DNA of 64,000 nt from Ruminiclostridium josui JCM 17888 (GCF_000526495.1 NZ_JAGE01000001.1:1888501-1952500), one strand, 5' to 3'. Positions 36,172 through 45,697 are shown, counted from the first letter of the stretch. Translations and numbers: made by a program. Notes: generated by a model not told the origin, from the sequence alone.

Positions 36172-36636
36172 TCAATCTGTTTTTCTATATAATATGTATT
36201 TTTTAGGTTCAAAGCCATACCTTGCGTAGAATGGCAATACTACTTCATTTCCGTAATACGCCATTATTTCTATATCACTAATATTATTACTTTCTAACCA
36301 ATTCAACGCACTTGTTATTAGCCTGTCACCAATTCGGTGTCCTCTATAGACCGATTCAACAAATAAAGAGTCAATCTCACCTCTATTACCGTCAAAAATT
36401 GAAGAGATACAAAAACCAACATTAACATCCAAGGCAGAATCCTTAACTACCTCTATTCTTAACTGGCCACGATGCTCCTTTTCATACAGCTGCTCCAGCC
36501 TTTCCTCGAAGGTGTGTTCTGAAAACCATTTCGCAAACTTGTCCGATTTGGACTGGTGAAGCAGGTTTAATTTTTCCCATAAAGGTTTAACAATTCCGAT
36601 ATCGTTCAATTTGATCTTATAAAATTCTAAATTCAA
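36172..36636 (-). CDS. GNAT family acetyltransferase
   Basis: 154 residues with GNAT features: IDSLFVESVYRGHRIGDRLI (acetyl-CoA-binding loop RGHRIG) and a C-terminal VLPFYARYGFEPK. The substrate is not predictable. Start is TTG 36636 on the minus strand with GGGGG about nine bases before it. It is convergent to leuB, which has its own terminator. Confidence 0.75.
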   Translation of the reverse strand: MNLEFYKIKLNDIGIVKPLWEKLNLLHQSKSDKFAKWFSEHTFEERLEQLYEKEHRGQLRIEVVKDSALDVNVGFCISSIFDGNRGEIDSLFVESVYRGHRIGDRLITSALNWLESNNISDIEIMAYYGNEVVLPFYARYGFEPKKYILYRKTD

Positions 36637-36851
36637 GAATATAGCCCCCTAAATCCTTGCAATATAGAATTTATTATATCACATATGGATACAACACACA
36701 AACGGCGCATTATAATACATAAATTGATAATAGTTACTAAAATGTTTATTCCTGTTAATTATTTTTTGTCAATATTTAGTCTATTATTAATCATGAAGTA
36801 CAGTTGAAGAGTATTTCACACACAGAAATAAATTTGTTAGGAGGTTTTATG

Positions 36852-37871
36852 ATGGCTGTAAGAGTTGGCATAAACGGATTTGGAAGGATAGGAAGAAATT
36901 CGTTTAAAGTTCTATTGGAAAAGTATTCCAAAGATCTGGAGGTTGTTGCAATTAATGATTTGACAGATACTGAAACATTGGCACATTTGTTAAAGTATGA
37001 TTCTGTATTTGGAAGATATGATGGAACGGTCGAAGTTAATGAAAATAGCATAACAGTGAACGGAAAAACTGTCAAGGTTCTATCGGAAAAGGAGCCGGGG
37101 AATATCAATTGGGGAGATATGGGAGTTGATATTGTCCTGGAATCCACTGGTTTATTTAGCAAGAGAGAAAAAGCCCAGGTACATATAACAAATGGTAATG
37201 CAAAAAAAGTAATAATATCCGCACCTGTACCTGATGATGATATAACCGTAGTAATGGGAGTTAACCATGATAAGTATGATGCGTCAAAGCATAACATAAT
37301 TTCAAATGCCTCTTGTACTACTAACTGCTTATCACCTCTGGCCAAGGTATTGAATGATAACTTTGGAATAGTTAGAGGATTGATGACAACGGTTCATGCA
37401 TACACTAATGACCAGAGGATTCTTGACTTACCTCATAAGGATTTAAGAAGAGCGAGGGCGGCAAATGTATCAATAATTCCTACCAAAACAGGGGCTACAA
37501 ATGCAGTTGAAAAGGTGCTGCCTGAACTTGCGGGAAAGATGAGCGGGTTCGCTTTGAGAGTACCTACATTTGCGGTCTCAGTTGTTGACTTTGTTATTGA
37601 AACAGAGATGCTTGTAGTAAAGGATGATGTAAATGCTGCACTACGTGAAGCTTCCGAAGGAAGTATGAAAGGTATTCTAGGGTACACGGAGGAACCTCTG
37701 GTATCTATAGATTTCAAGGGTCAGTCTGAATCATCCATTGTAGATGCTCTGTCCACAATGGTTATTAATGATAATATGATTAAGGTTGTTTCATGGTATG
37801 ACAATGAGTGGGGTTATTCAAACAGGTATGCTGATTTAGCAGCTTTTGTAGCGAAAAAGGGTTTGAATTAA
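36852..37871 (+). CDS. gap: Glyceraldehyde-3-phosphate dehydrogenase, NAD-type
   Basis: 339 residues: [23 protein letters not shown] with the aspartate used by NAD-dependent enzymes, and [10 protein letters not shown] with the catalytic cysteine. The enzyme is glycolytic in type, but here it is not followed by pgk or tpi. Instead a decarboxylase-like gene begins 55 bases downstream. ATG 36852 (or 36849) follows TAGGAGGTTTT. It may be the main GAPDH or a second copy serving the neighbouring genes. Confidence 0.93.
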   Translation: MAVRVGINGFGRIGRNSFKVLLEKYSKDLEVVAINDLTDTETLAHLLKYDSVFGRYDGTVEVNENSITVNGKTVKVLSEKEPGNINWGDMGVDIVLESTGLFSKREKAQVHITNGNAKKVIISAPVPDDDITVVMGVNHDKYDASKHNIISNASCTTNCLSPLAKVLNDNFGIVRGLMTTVHAYTNDQRILDLPHKDLRRARAANVSIIPTKTGATNAVEKVLPELAGKMSGFALRVPTFAVSVVDFVIETEMLVVKDDVNAALREASEGSMKGILGYTEEPLVSIDFKGQSESSIVDALSTMVINDNMIKVVSWYDNEWGYSNRYADLAAFVAKKGLN

Positions 37872-37926
37872 ATAGTCTGTATTCGCTGCGTGACTGCTAT
37901 GTTGGCTATTAAGGAGGCCGATTGTA

Positions 37927-39396
37927 ATGGAAAACTGTGATTTGCTCTTGACACCTGTTGCAGACAAATTAAAACAGCTTATTAATAGAGATATAACATC
38001 TTTCCACGCACTTCCTATATCGGGGAAGAAGTCCATATCCTCCTCCACAGTATATGATAAATATAAAGATTTGTTTGGTGACGATTACTATAAGTCTGAA
38101 ATGACCATATCAGGAGATAGTTTTGATACACCGATAATCCCGTCCAGATGTATAAAGCAGTCGGAGAATTTGACCGCAAAGGCTTTTGGCGCAAAAAAGA
38201 GCTTTTATATAACAATGGGAACAACAACTGCTAACAGGATTGTGATAAATACTATGGCTGATTACGGGGCACGGGCTTTAGTTGACAGATCCTGTCATAT
38301 CTCGATCCATTTTGGAGTCAGAGATAGAAAGTGTGATCTCACATATATTGAATATAAGCATTTTTGCAAGGCATCAGGGCGATCCTATTTTAATTTTCGG
38401 AAGGTGGTTTCTCAATACAAGCAGGCGATTAAAGATGGCAACCCATACAAACTTGTAATTTTAAATGGATATTCCTATGAAGGTGTTTTCTATGACTTGA
38501 AACCGATAATCAGAGAGTGTTTAAAAGCCAACGATGATGTTAGTTTTTTAATAGATGAGGCATGGTTTGCATACGGATATTTTCATGAACGGTATAGAAA
38601 ATATACGGCAATGCAGATAGCGGCAGACTTACAGGCAGAAATGCCGGATAGAAAAGTATGTATTGTCTCCACCCAATCAGCTCATAAATCGTTAAGTGCC
38701 CTTCGTCAGGGATCATATATACATGTTTTCGGAAATAAGGAATTTAGCAGAAAAATATTGGAGAGCAAGTTCGCTGTACATACCACTTCCCCAAGCTACC
38801 CCATTATTGCTTCACTGGAGCTGGCAAGAGTTCAGGCTGTAAAGGAAGGTCACCGTATGATAGAGGATTCTCTATTGATTTCGAAGTTTTTTTGTGAACA
38901 GATCAAAGAGAATAAAAGATTATCCTTATATTCAATAAATAATAAAGATTTTATTGGCAAGGGTGACGAAGGAATGGTATTTGTGGATCCCTTGAAAATC
39001 TCTGTAAACCTGTCAAAACTAAAGATAAGGCCGAAAGAATTTATAAAGTATGCTTTCGATAAATTTGGTATTTATATTAACAGATACTGCAATAAATCCA
39101 TCCTTATAAACATTCATATTGGAATCAAAAAACAGGATATTATAACACTACTGAACGCAATGGCAGAATTTCAGCAGGAGACCCAGGATAAAAGCTCAAA
39201 TTCCCATAAGGCTAATATGATGGATGGGAAAGAGATTGACTATATGGCCGAGGTAGGCGCAATAAGTGAATGTTTTGTTATCCCTTATCCTCCGGGAGTA
39301 CCTTTACTCTTTAAGGGAGACATAATAAACCGTAAAGAAGCAGAAAAAATAAAGATTCTTAAGGAAAACGGTGTGGATTTAATTGTAGTTAAATAA
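37927..39396 (+). CDS. Orn/Lys/Arg decarboxylase-like PLP enzyme
   Basis: 489 residues, fold-type I PLP enzyme. FLIDEAWFAYG (cofactor-binding aspartate), STQSAHKSLSALRQGSY (Schiff-base lysine region) and YPPGVPLL near the C-terminus are hallmarks of short-form Orn/Lys/Arg decarboxylases of the SpeA/CadA type. The N-terminal part is divergent. The following gene encodes an AMP-forming ligase 20 bases away, so the two may act on one substrate. GGAGG precedes ATG 37927. Confidence 0.78.
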   Translation: MENCDLLLTPVADKLKQLINRDITSFHALPISGKKSISSSTVYDKYKDLFGDDYYKSEMTISGDSFDTPIIPSRCIKQSENLTAKAFGAKKSFYITMGTTTANRIVINTMADYGARALVDRSCHISIHFGVRDRKCDLTYIEYKHFCKASGRSYFNFRKVVSQYKQAIKDGNPYKLVILNGYSYEGVFYDLKPIIRECLKANDDVSFLIDEAWFAYGYFHERYRKYTAMQIAADLQAEMPDRKVCIVSTQSAHKSLSALRQGSYIHVFGNKEFSRKILESKFAVHTTSPSYPIIASLELARVQAVKEGHRMIEDSLLISKFFCEQIKENKRLSLYSINNKDFIGKGDEGMVFVDPLKISVNLSKLKIRPKEFIKYAFDKFGIYINRYCNKSILINIHIGIKKQDIITLLNAMAEFQQETQDKSSNSHKANMMDGKEIDYMAEVGAISECFVIPYPPGVPLLFKGDIINRKEAEKIKILKENGVDLIVVK

Positions 39397-39416
39397 TTTA
39401 TAAAGGAGGTTAAAAA

Positions 39417-40880
39417 ATGATTCCATTATCAAAGCTAAAGGAAATATCAGATAAATACCCGGAAAAGGCAGCGATAGTTGAAGGTAATAAAGTTTTCACC
39501 TATAAGGATTTATATACGCTGAGCGACAATGGTGTAAGAAACATTGTCAGTAAATATAATATTCACAAGCTTAAACGAGTAGTATTTATATCTGAAAACA
39601 GATATGAGATGCTGGTGTTTATGTCAATATTCTCAACATTGAAGGTGACATTCCTTGGATTGGACTTTACGGGAAGTATCCAAAAAAAGATAGACTGCAT
39701 AAAAAGTATAAATGCTGAAGGTATTGTATATACAAAGAAGTATGCAGATGAAATAAGGCTGATAAATAAAGGACTTAATCTGCTGACAATTTGCGTGGAT
39801 AAAGAGTTTATTGAGCTAGTGAAAAAACCGGAGAAGGAACAGCAGGAGTTCGATACAAGTAAAATCAGCCGACCCTTTGAGTCAATATCCTTCACCTCAG
39901 GTACCAGCGGTGCACCCAAAGTTGTTTATAGGGACAAATCTTTTGATGGAAGGCGTTTTCCATACTTAATAGACAGATTCGGATTTACAAGTGAAGACAT
40001 ATTTCTTGTGACAGTGCCGTTTTACCATGTCTCAGCAATGGGATGGAGCAGACTGTTTTTGAACATTGGAGCTACCATTGTATTGGGAGATATAAATAAT
40101 CCGGTCTGCATGGCATTGGACATGGTCAAATATAAGATTACTACGTCACTGATTGTACCTAATATTCTAGAAAAGATTACAAGAGCATTTGAAGAAAAGG
40201 CGGTAGAGGGAACCCCAAACCTGAAATTTGCTATTGTAGGGGGAAAACACTTCCCAGCCGAGCTAAAAGGACGTTCAATTAATGTATTTGGGCCAATTGT
40301 ACATGAATACTATGGTTCAACGGAAACAGGAGTAAATGTTATTGCTGATCCACATGATTTGATAGCTGTTGCGGGCAGTTCGGGAAAAGAAATGGACGGA
40401 AGCAAGGTAATAATCCTTGATGACAATAACGTTCCTCTTCCCAGGGGGATTAGGGGACACGTAGCCATTTCCAGCTATCAGAATATGGTTGGGTATCTGA
40501 ATGCCAAAACAAATAAAGCAGAAATTGGAGGTACGGAATATATTATTACTCCTGATTACGGTTGGATGGATGACAACGGATATTTATTCCTGACAAGCCG
40601 TTCAACTCCTGATTTCAATATCTATAAACTTGAAAATGAAATAGTTGGGGTTAAGGGAATAGAGGATTCGTACATATTTATAGATGACGATGGTATATTG
40701 TATTGCGCTGTTACAATCAATCATGAGCTAAATAGTAAGTTAACTGAAGTCAAGAATATCCTTGAATCCAATGGTATTAAGGACTTTAAAATAATAAATA
40801 CAGTTATACCCTATAGCATGTCTGGAAAAGTAAATTTAGAAAAACTTAGGGGCATGATTATTAGGGTTTCAAATAGATAA
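39417..40880 (+). CDS. AMP-forming acyl/aminoacyl ligase (ANL superfamily)
   Basis: 487 residues. Adenylation motifs: FTSGTSGAPKVVYR (A3), YGSTETG (A5), GWMDDNGYLFL (A7) and YSMSGKVNLEKL (A10, with the catalytic lysine). No carrier domain is fused. It begins 20 bases after the decarboxylase with TAAAGGAGGTT before ATG 39417. An acyl-CoA synthetase or a free-standing adenylation enzyme are both possible; the substrate is unknown. Confidence 0.8.
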   Translation: MIPLSKLKEISDKYPEKAAIVEGNKVFTYKDLYTLSDNGVRNIVSKYNIHKLKRVVFISENRYEMLVFMSIFSTLKVTFLGLDFTGSIQKKIDCIKSINAEGIVYTKKYADEIRLINKGLNLLTICVDKEFIELVKKPEKEQQEFDTSKISRPFESISFTSGTSGAPKVVYRDKSFDGRRFPYLIDRFGFTSEDIFLVTVPFYHVSAMGWSRLFLNIGATIVLGDINNPVCMALDMVKYKITTSLIVPNILEKITRAFEEKAVEGTPNLKFAIVGGKHFPAELKGRSINVFGPIVHEYYGSTETGVNVIADPHDLIAVAGSSGKEMDGSKVIILDDNNVPLPRGIRGHVAISSYQNMVGYLNAKTNKAEIGGTEYIITPDYGWMDDNGYLFLTSRSTPDFNIYKLENEIVGVKGIEDSYIFIDDDGILYCAVTINHELNSKLTEVKNILESNGIKDFKIINTVIPYSMSGKVNLEKLRGMIIRVSNR

Positions 40881-40899
40881 TGTAACTATCCCTCTGATT

Positions 40900-41002
40900 A
40901 AAGTATTTCAAAGTACAGCTCATGTTCATCTATGCTTACCTCTTATGTTTTAAATAAATTTTTCCTTTTAAATTTTGAACATGAGCTGTACTTGAATACT
41001 TT
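40900..41002. repeat. Long inverted repeat after the ligase gene
   Basis: 28 bases at 40900-40927 pair with 26 bases at 40977-41002 (core AGTACAGCTCATGTTC) with two single-base bulges and a 49-base AT-rich loop. No T-run follows. It could be a terminator for the upstream genes, a protein-binding site or a remnant of a small mobile element. Confidence 0.7.
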
Positions 41003-41098
41003 ATTCCAGCTAACGATGTTACAAAAAGCAGGTAACGTTGTTATTGTAAGGAGAAACAAGAAAGTTGGCGGATATGTATTATGTAAGGAGGAATGACA

Positions 41099-42478
41099 TT
41101 GATTGTTTTAAATGAAAAAACAGGCATTCTTGAAAAAAGGTGTCAGTCGTATTCTCTTCAAGACATTGAAGAACCAAATCTTTATAAAGATATATTCAAT
41201 TATGACGAGATACCTAAATGTGTATTCGACTACAAAAACATACCCTTATCACCTGCAAAAAATTTTTGGATAACCGATACAACGTTCAGGGACGGACAGC
41301 AATCAAGAGCACCATACACAGTTGATCAGATATTAAAACTATATGACTTTCTTCACCAACTTGGGGGTGAGAATGGGATAATACGGCAGACTGAATTTTT
41401 CCTTTATAGTGACAAGGATAAAGAGGCTGCACTTAGATGTATGGAGAGGGGTTACAAGTTTCCGGAAGTTACAGGATGGATACGCCCCATAAGTAAGGAT
41501 TTGGAACTTGTTAAAGAATTTGGACTCAAAGAGGTAGGCTTCCTTGTGAGTAGTTCCGATTACCATATATTTAAGAAGCTCAACAAGACAAGACGACAAG
41601 CATTGGATGATTATATGTCCATCATCAGAAAAGCTGTTGAATTGGGAATAAAACCAAGATGCCACTTTGAGGATATAACACGTTCTGACTTCGAAGGATT
41701 TGTACTGCCTTTTGCCAGTGAACTTCAAAAGCTTATGGAGGAGAGTGGAACACCCGTAAAAATAAGGTTATGCGATACCTTAGGATATGGTGTTTGTTAC
41801 CCTGGGGCCGCATTACCTAGAAGTGTACCTGAAATTATATATAGTTTGAGAACCCTTATAGGGTTTGACAGCGAATTACTTGAATGGCACGGTCATAATG
41901 ATTTTTATAGAAGTGTAAGTAATGCTACTGCAGCATGGCTTTACGGATGCTCCAGCGTGAACTGCTCTCTTTTAGGTGTAGGGGAAAGGACAGGAAATAC
42001 ACCACTTGAGGCTATGGTTATCGAATACGCACAGCTACGAGGTACTCTGGATGGAATGAATCTGTCTGTAATAACAGATATAGCAAACTATTTTGAGAAG
42101 GAACTTAACTATGTGATACCTGGGATGACACCTTTTGTGGGTAGGAACTTTAATGTGACACAGGCGGGAATTCATGCTGACGGACTATTAAAGAATGAGG
42201 AGATATATAACATATTTAATACAGGCAAGCTTTTGAAGAGACCTGTTGGTGTTGCAGTAACACAGACATCAGGCCTTGCAGGAATAGCATTATGGATTAA
42301 TAACAATCTAATGCTTGATGAAAATTTAAAGATTGACAAAAAAGATCCCAGGGTTAAAAAAATTAAAGATTGGGTTGATGCTCAGTATCAATCAGGCAGA
42401 GTTACACCTATAAGTGACGGAGAAATGATTGAAACTATAAGGGCAATAGCACCTGACATATTTATATTAACAATGTAG
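41099..42478 (+). CDS. Re-citrate synthase-like enzyme (HMG-CoA lyase/isopropylmalate synthase family)
   Basis: About 459 residues. Metal and catalytic motifs: ITDTTFRDGQQ (DxxxRDGxQ), GWIRPISKDL, RCHFEDITR, RLCDTLGYG and WHGHNDF (the HxH metal site). The long N-terminal extension and PEVTGWIRP are those of the clostridial group that includes the (Re)-citrate synthase of C. kluyveri, rather than LeuA. It would make citrate from acetyl-CoA and oxaloacetate for glutamate synthesis in an organism without a classical citrate synthase. The substrate is by homology only. TTG 41099 has AAGGAGG 7 bases before it; ATG 41093 is in frame but too close. Confidence 0.75.
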   Translation: MIVLNEKTGILEKRCQSYSLQDIEEPNLYKDIFNYDEIPKCVFDYKNIPLSPAKNFWITDTTFRDGQQSRAPYTVDQILKLYDFLHQLGGENGIIRQTEFFLYSDKDKEAALRCMERGYKFPEVTGWIRPISKDLELVKEFGLKEVGFLVSSSDYHIFKKLNKTRRQALDDYMSIIRKAVELGIKPRCHFEDITRSDFEGFVLPFASELQKLMEESGTPVKIRLCDTLGYGVCYPGAALPRSVPEIIYSLRTLIGFDSELLEWHGHNDFYRSVSNATAAWLYGCSSVNCSLLGVGERTGNTPLEAMVIEYAQLRGTLDGMNLSVITDIANYFEKELNYVIPGMTPFVGRNFNVTQAGIHADGLLKNEEIYNIFNTGKLLKRPVGVAVTQTSGLAGIALWINNNLMLDENLKIDKKDPRVKKIKDWVDAQYQSGRVTPISDGEMIETIRAIAPDIFILTM

Positions 42479-42503
42479 AAAGAAAATAAGGAGAAAGTTT
42501 TAT

Positions 42504-43463
42504 ATGAAAAAAGACAGCTTAATAAAAGGAATGATATTTTGTTTTCTTGCAGTTGTTGCATGGGGAGGAATGTTTCCTATTGCAGGTGTAATTATGAAAT
42601 CTATAAATCCGTTTCATTTTACTGCAATAAGATATTTTGTGGCAGGGATAATATTTCTGATTTTGCTATTTGTTTTGGAAGGGAAAAAATCTTTTAGCTT
42701 TGATGGAAGCTTCTGGAAACTATTCTTTTTTGGAACTATGGGGTTTGCGGGATATAGCTTTTTAACATTCGGAGGGCAAAAATTACTTGGGACTTCCGGG
42801 GCAGTTGTAGCATCTATATTGATGGCCTTAATGCCCATAAATACAGTTATCGTAAATACTATTTTGGGAAAAGCAAAGCCAAAACCCTTTACTATGGTGA
42901 CAATTATTTTCGCACTGGCAGGAGTTATGATGGTTATAACAAAGGGTAACATAAATAACCTTTTAGCAGTGAAAAACAATTTGCTTGGAGATATCTTGAT
43001 ATTCTTAGGAACAATCTGTTGGGTTATTTACACAATTGGTGGGACAAGCTTCAGTTCATGGTCACCTATAAGATACACATCCTTAAGCTGCTCGTTGGGA
43101 GTTATAACAGTATGCTTGCTAACTGCCGCAGGAACTGCAATGAATCTTATTGCTATGCCTTCATTAAATGATATAGTTTCAAATGGCTGGCAGTTGGGAT
43201 ACATGGCTCTTATAGCAGGGGTAATGGCAGTATTCCTTTGGAACTACGGCAATAAAATAATTACACCTATTAATGGAATACTTTTTATGAATCTGGTTCC
43301 AGTAACAACATTCATAATTTCCCTTTTCCTTGGTACGAGCTTCAAAGGTATTGAGTTATGCGGCGCAGTACTAACAATATGCTCACTTATAGCAAATAAT
43401 ATATATACAAGGTTCAGTGTAAATATTGCGGAAAAAGAAAAGGCCTTAAGTCAAAAGGCCTGA
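42504..43463 (+). CDS. EamA/DMT family transporter
   Basis: 319 residues with ten predicted membrane helices (two EamA repeats; for example GMIFCFLAVVAWGGMF and LGTICWVIYTIGGTSF). It begins 25 bases after the citrate synthase-like gene, so it is likely cotranscribed. Substrate cannot be read from the sequence; metabolite or amino acid export is common in this family. Confidence 0.82.
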   Translation: MKKDSLIKGMIFCFLAVVAWGGMFPIAGVIMKSINPFHFTAIRYFVAGIIFLILLFVLEGKKSFSFDGSFWKLFFFGTMGFAGYSFLTFGGQKLLGTSGAVVASILMALMPINTVIVNTILGKAKPKPFTMVTIIFALAGVMMVITKGNINNLLAVKNNLLGDILIFLGTICWVIYTIGGTSFSSWSPIRYTSLSCSLGVITVCLLTAAGTAMNLIAMPSLNDIVSNGWQLGYMALIAGVMAVFLWNYGNKIITPINGILFMNLVPVTTFIISLFLGTSFKGIELCGAVLTICSLIANNIYTRFSVNIAEKEKALSQKA

Positions 43464-43489
43464 TACATACTTCTCAAATATAAAAATCA

Positions 43490-43538
43490 AAATCTGTGAG
43501 CATGAGCTTTAAAAGATATAACTCATGGCTCACAGATT
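43490..43538. terminator. Shared terminator of convergent EamA and hydrolase genes
   Basis: AATCTGTGAGC-ATGAG pairs with CTCAT-G-GCTCACAGATT around a 15-base loop. The right arm overlaps the last codons of the hydrolase gene. Confidence 0.65.
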
Positions 43539-44075
43539 GCTAATCCATTCATCTGAAGAAAGCACTTTGCTGAATCTTGCTGCTTGCGTAACCAAAATAG
43601 CCTTATGAAGATCTTCTGCAGAAATATTACCTGCACTGTTTGATAATTGAAGGGTTCCGGTTGCATCTGACAAAAATTCAACTGAATAACCCATATGCAT
43701 AGCCTGCCTTGCAGTTGTATCACAGCACATCTGAGTCATAAACCCTGCTATGGTAACAGTATCAATACCCAAATCCTTCAATACAGCTTCTAAATTAGTA
43801 TTTGTGAATCCGCCGGGCAAATTTTTCTCAACTACTTGAGTATGCTTTTTATTTAAAATCTCAGGATGAATATTCCATTCATTGCTCCCTTTTTTAAATG
43901 TCACTGCATTCTCGGCGAGTGAGGTATGCTGAATCAGAATAACAGGTATATTTTTTTCGTTGGCAGCATCCACTACCTTAAGAATGTTGCTGAAACTGTT
44001 TGGGGGATATGAAATAGGTAACTTTCCAGTTATATACTCGTTCTGCACATCAATTACCAGTAATGCTCTTTTCAT
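43530..44075 (-). CDS. Isochorismatase-like cysteine hydrolase
   Basis: 181 residues with the triad of this superfamily: D in LLVIDVQNEY, K in VVEKNLPGGF and C in GFMTQMCCDTTARQA. Such enzymes include nicotinamidases and N-carbamoyl hydrolases; the substrate is not decided by the sequence. It is divergent from an AraC-type gene that may control it. ATG 44075 (minus strand) has GGAG about 11 bases upstream; GTG 44087 is too near that site. Confidence 0.78.
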   Translation of the reverse strand: MKRALLVIDVQNEYITGKLPISYPPNSFSNILKVVDAANEKNIPVILIQHTSLAENAVTFKKGSNEWNIHPEILNKKHTQVVEKNLPGGFTNTNLEAVLKDLGIDTVTIAGFMTQMCCDTTARQAMHMGYSVEFLSDATGTLQLSNSAGNISAEDLHKAILVTQAARFSKVLSSDEWISNL

Positions 44076-44128
44076 AAATATATACACTCCTTCGTTATTA
44101 TTATTTTAAAACAATATAATTATATACG

Positions 44129-44153
44129 AAAATATACATAAATGGTATATTTT
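44129..44153. promoter_or_regulatory. Inverted repeat in the divergent intergenic region
   Basis: AAAATATAC (44129-44137) and GTATATTTT (44145-44153), 9-base arms with 7 bases between, located between the hydrolase and the AraC gene. A candidate operator, unproven. Confidence 0.45.
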
Positions 44154-44255
44154 TCAAAGGCGTTATTTACAATTATTGATATTATGTTGATAAAATTGTA
44201 AGGTGGGAACCATTTATATTTTGTTAAAGTATTGAATCTCTAGGAGGGCTGCTTT

Positions 44256-45143
44256 ATGCAAGATGGTACAGTTTGGTTTGATCTGGATATATATAATACT
44301 ATATCTACATTTGATATGGTATTTTCCAGAGATAAACTTCATCTTCTGTTTATCAAGAAAGGAGTATTGTATGTAAATATAAACGATAAGAAGCTTATCC
44401 TTACGGCAGTATCTATTTTCTGCTTCAATGGACATGAAAACTTTGTAATACAGAATAAATGTAATGTAGAAGTAACTATACTTTCATTTTCTCCAAATGT
44501 TATTAACAGCTCATTTACAGTAGAAAATATACATAATATTCCTAGTAACTTTTCAAAAACAGACAGGCTTGATTGCCTTTGTCTTCAGCCATTTATACAT
44601 CGTACAGGACAATACATCGGGCAAATAGAGGTTGGATTAAAGCAAGTAGATAAAATTAATTTTCTGTTGAAAAAAATTATGGACATATCCGAAAACAGTT
44701 ATATTTTTAATAAGGACTTTATATACAGGTCTGCAATATTAGAACTTTTATTAATTATTAATCAACATTCGAACAAAGTCATATTATATGATAATACTAT
44801 ACAAAATACTGATAACTCAAGCATAATAGAGGATATAGTCGGTTATCTGCATACGTTTTATACTCAGAATATAACCATTGCAACGATAACACGCAACTTC
44901 AATACAAATAGAACAACACTTTCAAAGAAGTTTAAAGAAAAACTGGGGGTTACCCCTATAGATTATCTGAACAGAATAAGGATAAGTAAGGCGGCTTTGT
45001 TATTACAGGAATCAAATATGCCTATAAATCAGATAATGATTAAGGTAGGATTTAATAACCGCAATTATTTCAATAAAGTTTTTAAAAAGCAGACAGGGTT
45101 AAGACCTGGAGAATTTAGAAGAAATTATAGAAAACCTGTATGA
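44256..45143 (+). CDS. AraC family transcriptional regulator
   Basis: 295 residues. The C-terminal double helix-turn-helix is clear (ITIATITRNFNTNRTTLSKK, INQIMIKVGFNNRNYFN, KQTGLRPGEFR). The N-terminal half is beta-rich and resembles a cupin sensor domain without identifiable motif. Divergent to the hydrolase gene with an inverted repeat between them. TAGGAGGG precedes ATG 44256. Confidence 0.78.
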   Translation: MQDGTVWFDLDIYNTISTFDMVFSRDKLHLLFIKKGVLYVNINDKKLILTAVSIFCFNGHENFVIQNKCNVEVTILSFSPNVINSSFTVENIHNIPSNFSKTDRLDCLCLQPFIHRTGQYIGQIEVGLKQVDKINFLLKKIMDISENSYIFNKDFIYRSAILELLLIINQHSNKVILYDNTIQNTDNSSIIEDIVGYLHTFYTQNITIATITRNFNTNRTTLSKKFKEKLGVTPIDYLNRIRISKAALLLQESNMPINQIMIKVGFNNRNYFNKVFKKQTGLRPGEFRRNYRKPV

Positions 45144-45200
45144 AGGGACTTAAATATTTGTTTACTTAAAACTTCAATTTTTATATTTAACAGTTAAGAG

Positions 45201-45269
45201 CAAAAGGTCTTTTTTTACAGGCTCTAATTCAATAGATGTATTTGTACTGCCGCTCCAATAGACCTTTTG
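45201..45269. repeat. Inverted repeat of unknown role
   Basis: CAAAAGGTCT (45201-45210) is repeated in reverse as AGACCTTTTG (45260-45269), with 49 bases between. It lies in the 554-base gap between the AraC gene and the next coding region. The T-run after the left arm belongs to the spacer. Confidence 0.5.
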
Positions 45270-45298
45270 ACTTCGTTGAATCTTCATAAACAGGCAGT

Positions 45299-45356
45299 CT
45301 TTGCCTTGGAGAATATTACCGGAGAAAACTTTCTGGTAATATTCTCCAAGGCAAAG
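45299..45356. repeat. 58-base hairpin with 22-base perfect arms
   Basis: 22 bases at 45299-45320 pair perfectly with 45335-45356. The loop can pair further as AGAAA/TTTCT with a two-base bulge. No T-run follows on either strand. A strong RNA hairpin on transcription from either side, next to a possible small minus-strand gene. Confidence 0.75.
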
Positions 45357-45358
45357 AT

Positions 45359-45532
45359 CTAGCTTTTAAAATCAAAGTCTTGGTTAATATCTGTAATATA
45401 TAAATTATTGTTTAGTGTCATTATTTTTAAATAATTTTTGTTTTTGACGTATATAAAATGGCCGGGGAAAGGTTCAATACAGACTGTTTTACCCCGGTAC
45501 ACTTTTTTGTCCAATCTTCTTTTATTTTTCAT
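45359..45532 (-). CDS. Possible small protein of unknown function
   Basis: 57-codon frame on the minus strand (ATG 45532 to TAG), MKNKRRLDKKVYRGKTVCIE then PFPGHFIYVKNKN. The composition is protein-like (basic N-terminus, mixed core, no repeats) and an in-frame stop sits immediately upstream. No Shine-Dalgarno is visible. It ends two bases before the 58-base hairpin. I do not recognise the family; it may be a relic. Besides this and the two inverted repeats I see nothing else in 45,144-45,697. Confidence 0.3.
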   Translation of the reverse strand: MKNKRRLDKKVYRGKTVCIEPFPGHFIYVKNKNYLKIMTLNNNLYITDINQDFDFKS

Positions 45533-45697
45533 ACATTAACGGAAATGAAAATAATTATCACTGCCACAAGTGCTATACTTACTTACATTTATTAGTCAAA
45601 TGAATAGTAAAGTTACATTTTGCAAATAATAGGCTATGAATTAATTACTATTACATTATTAAATCTGCGTAAACAGCTTATGGAGGCAGTGAAGATT

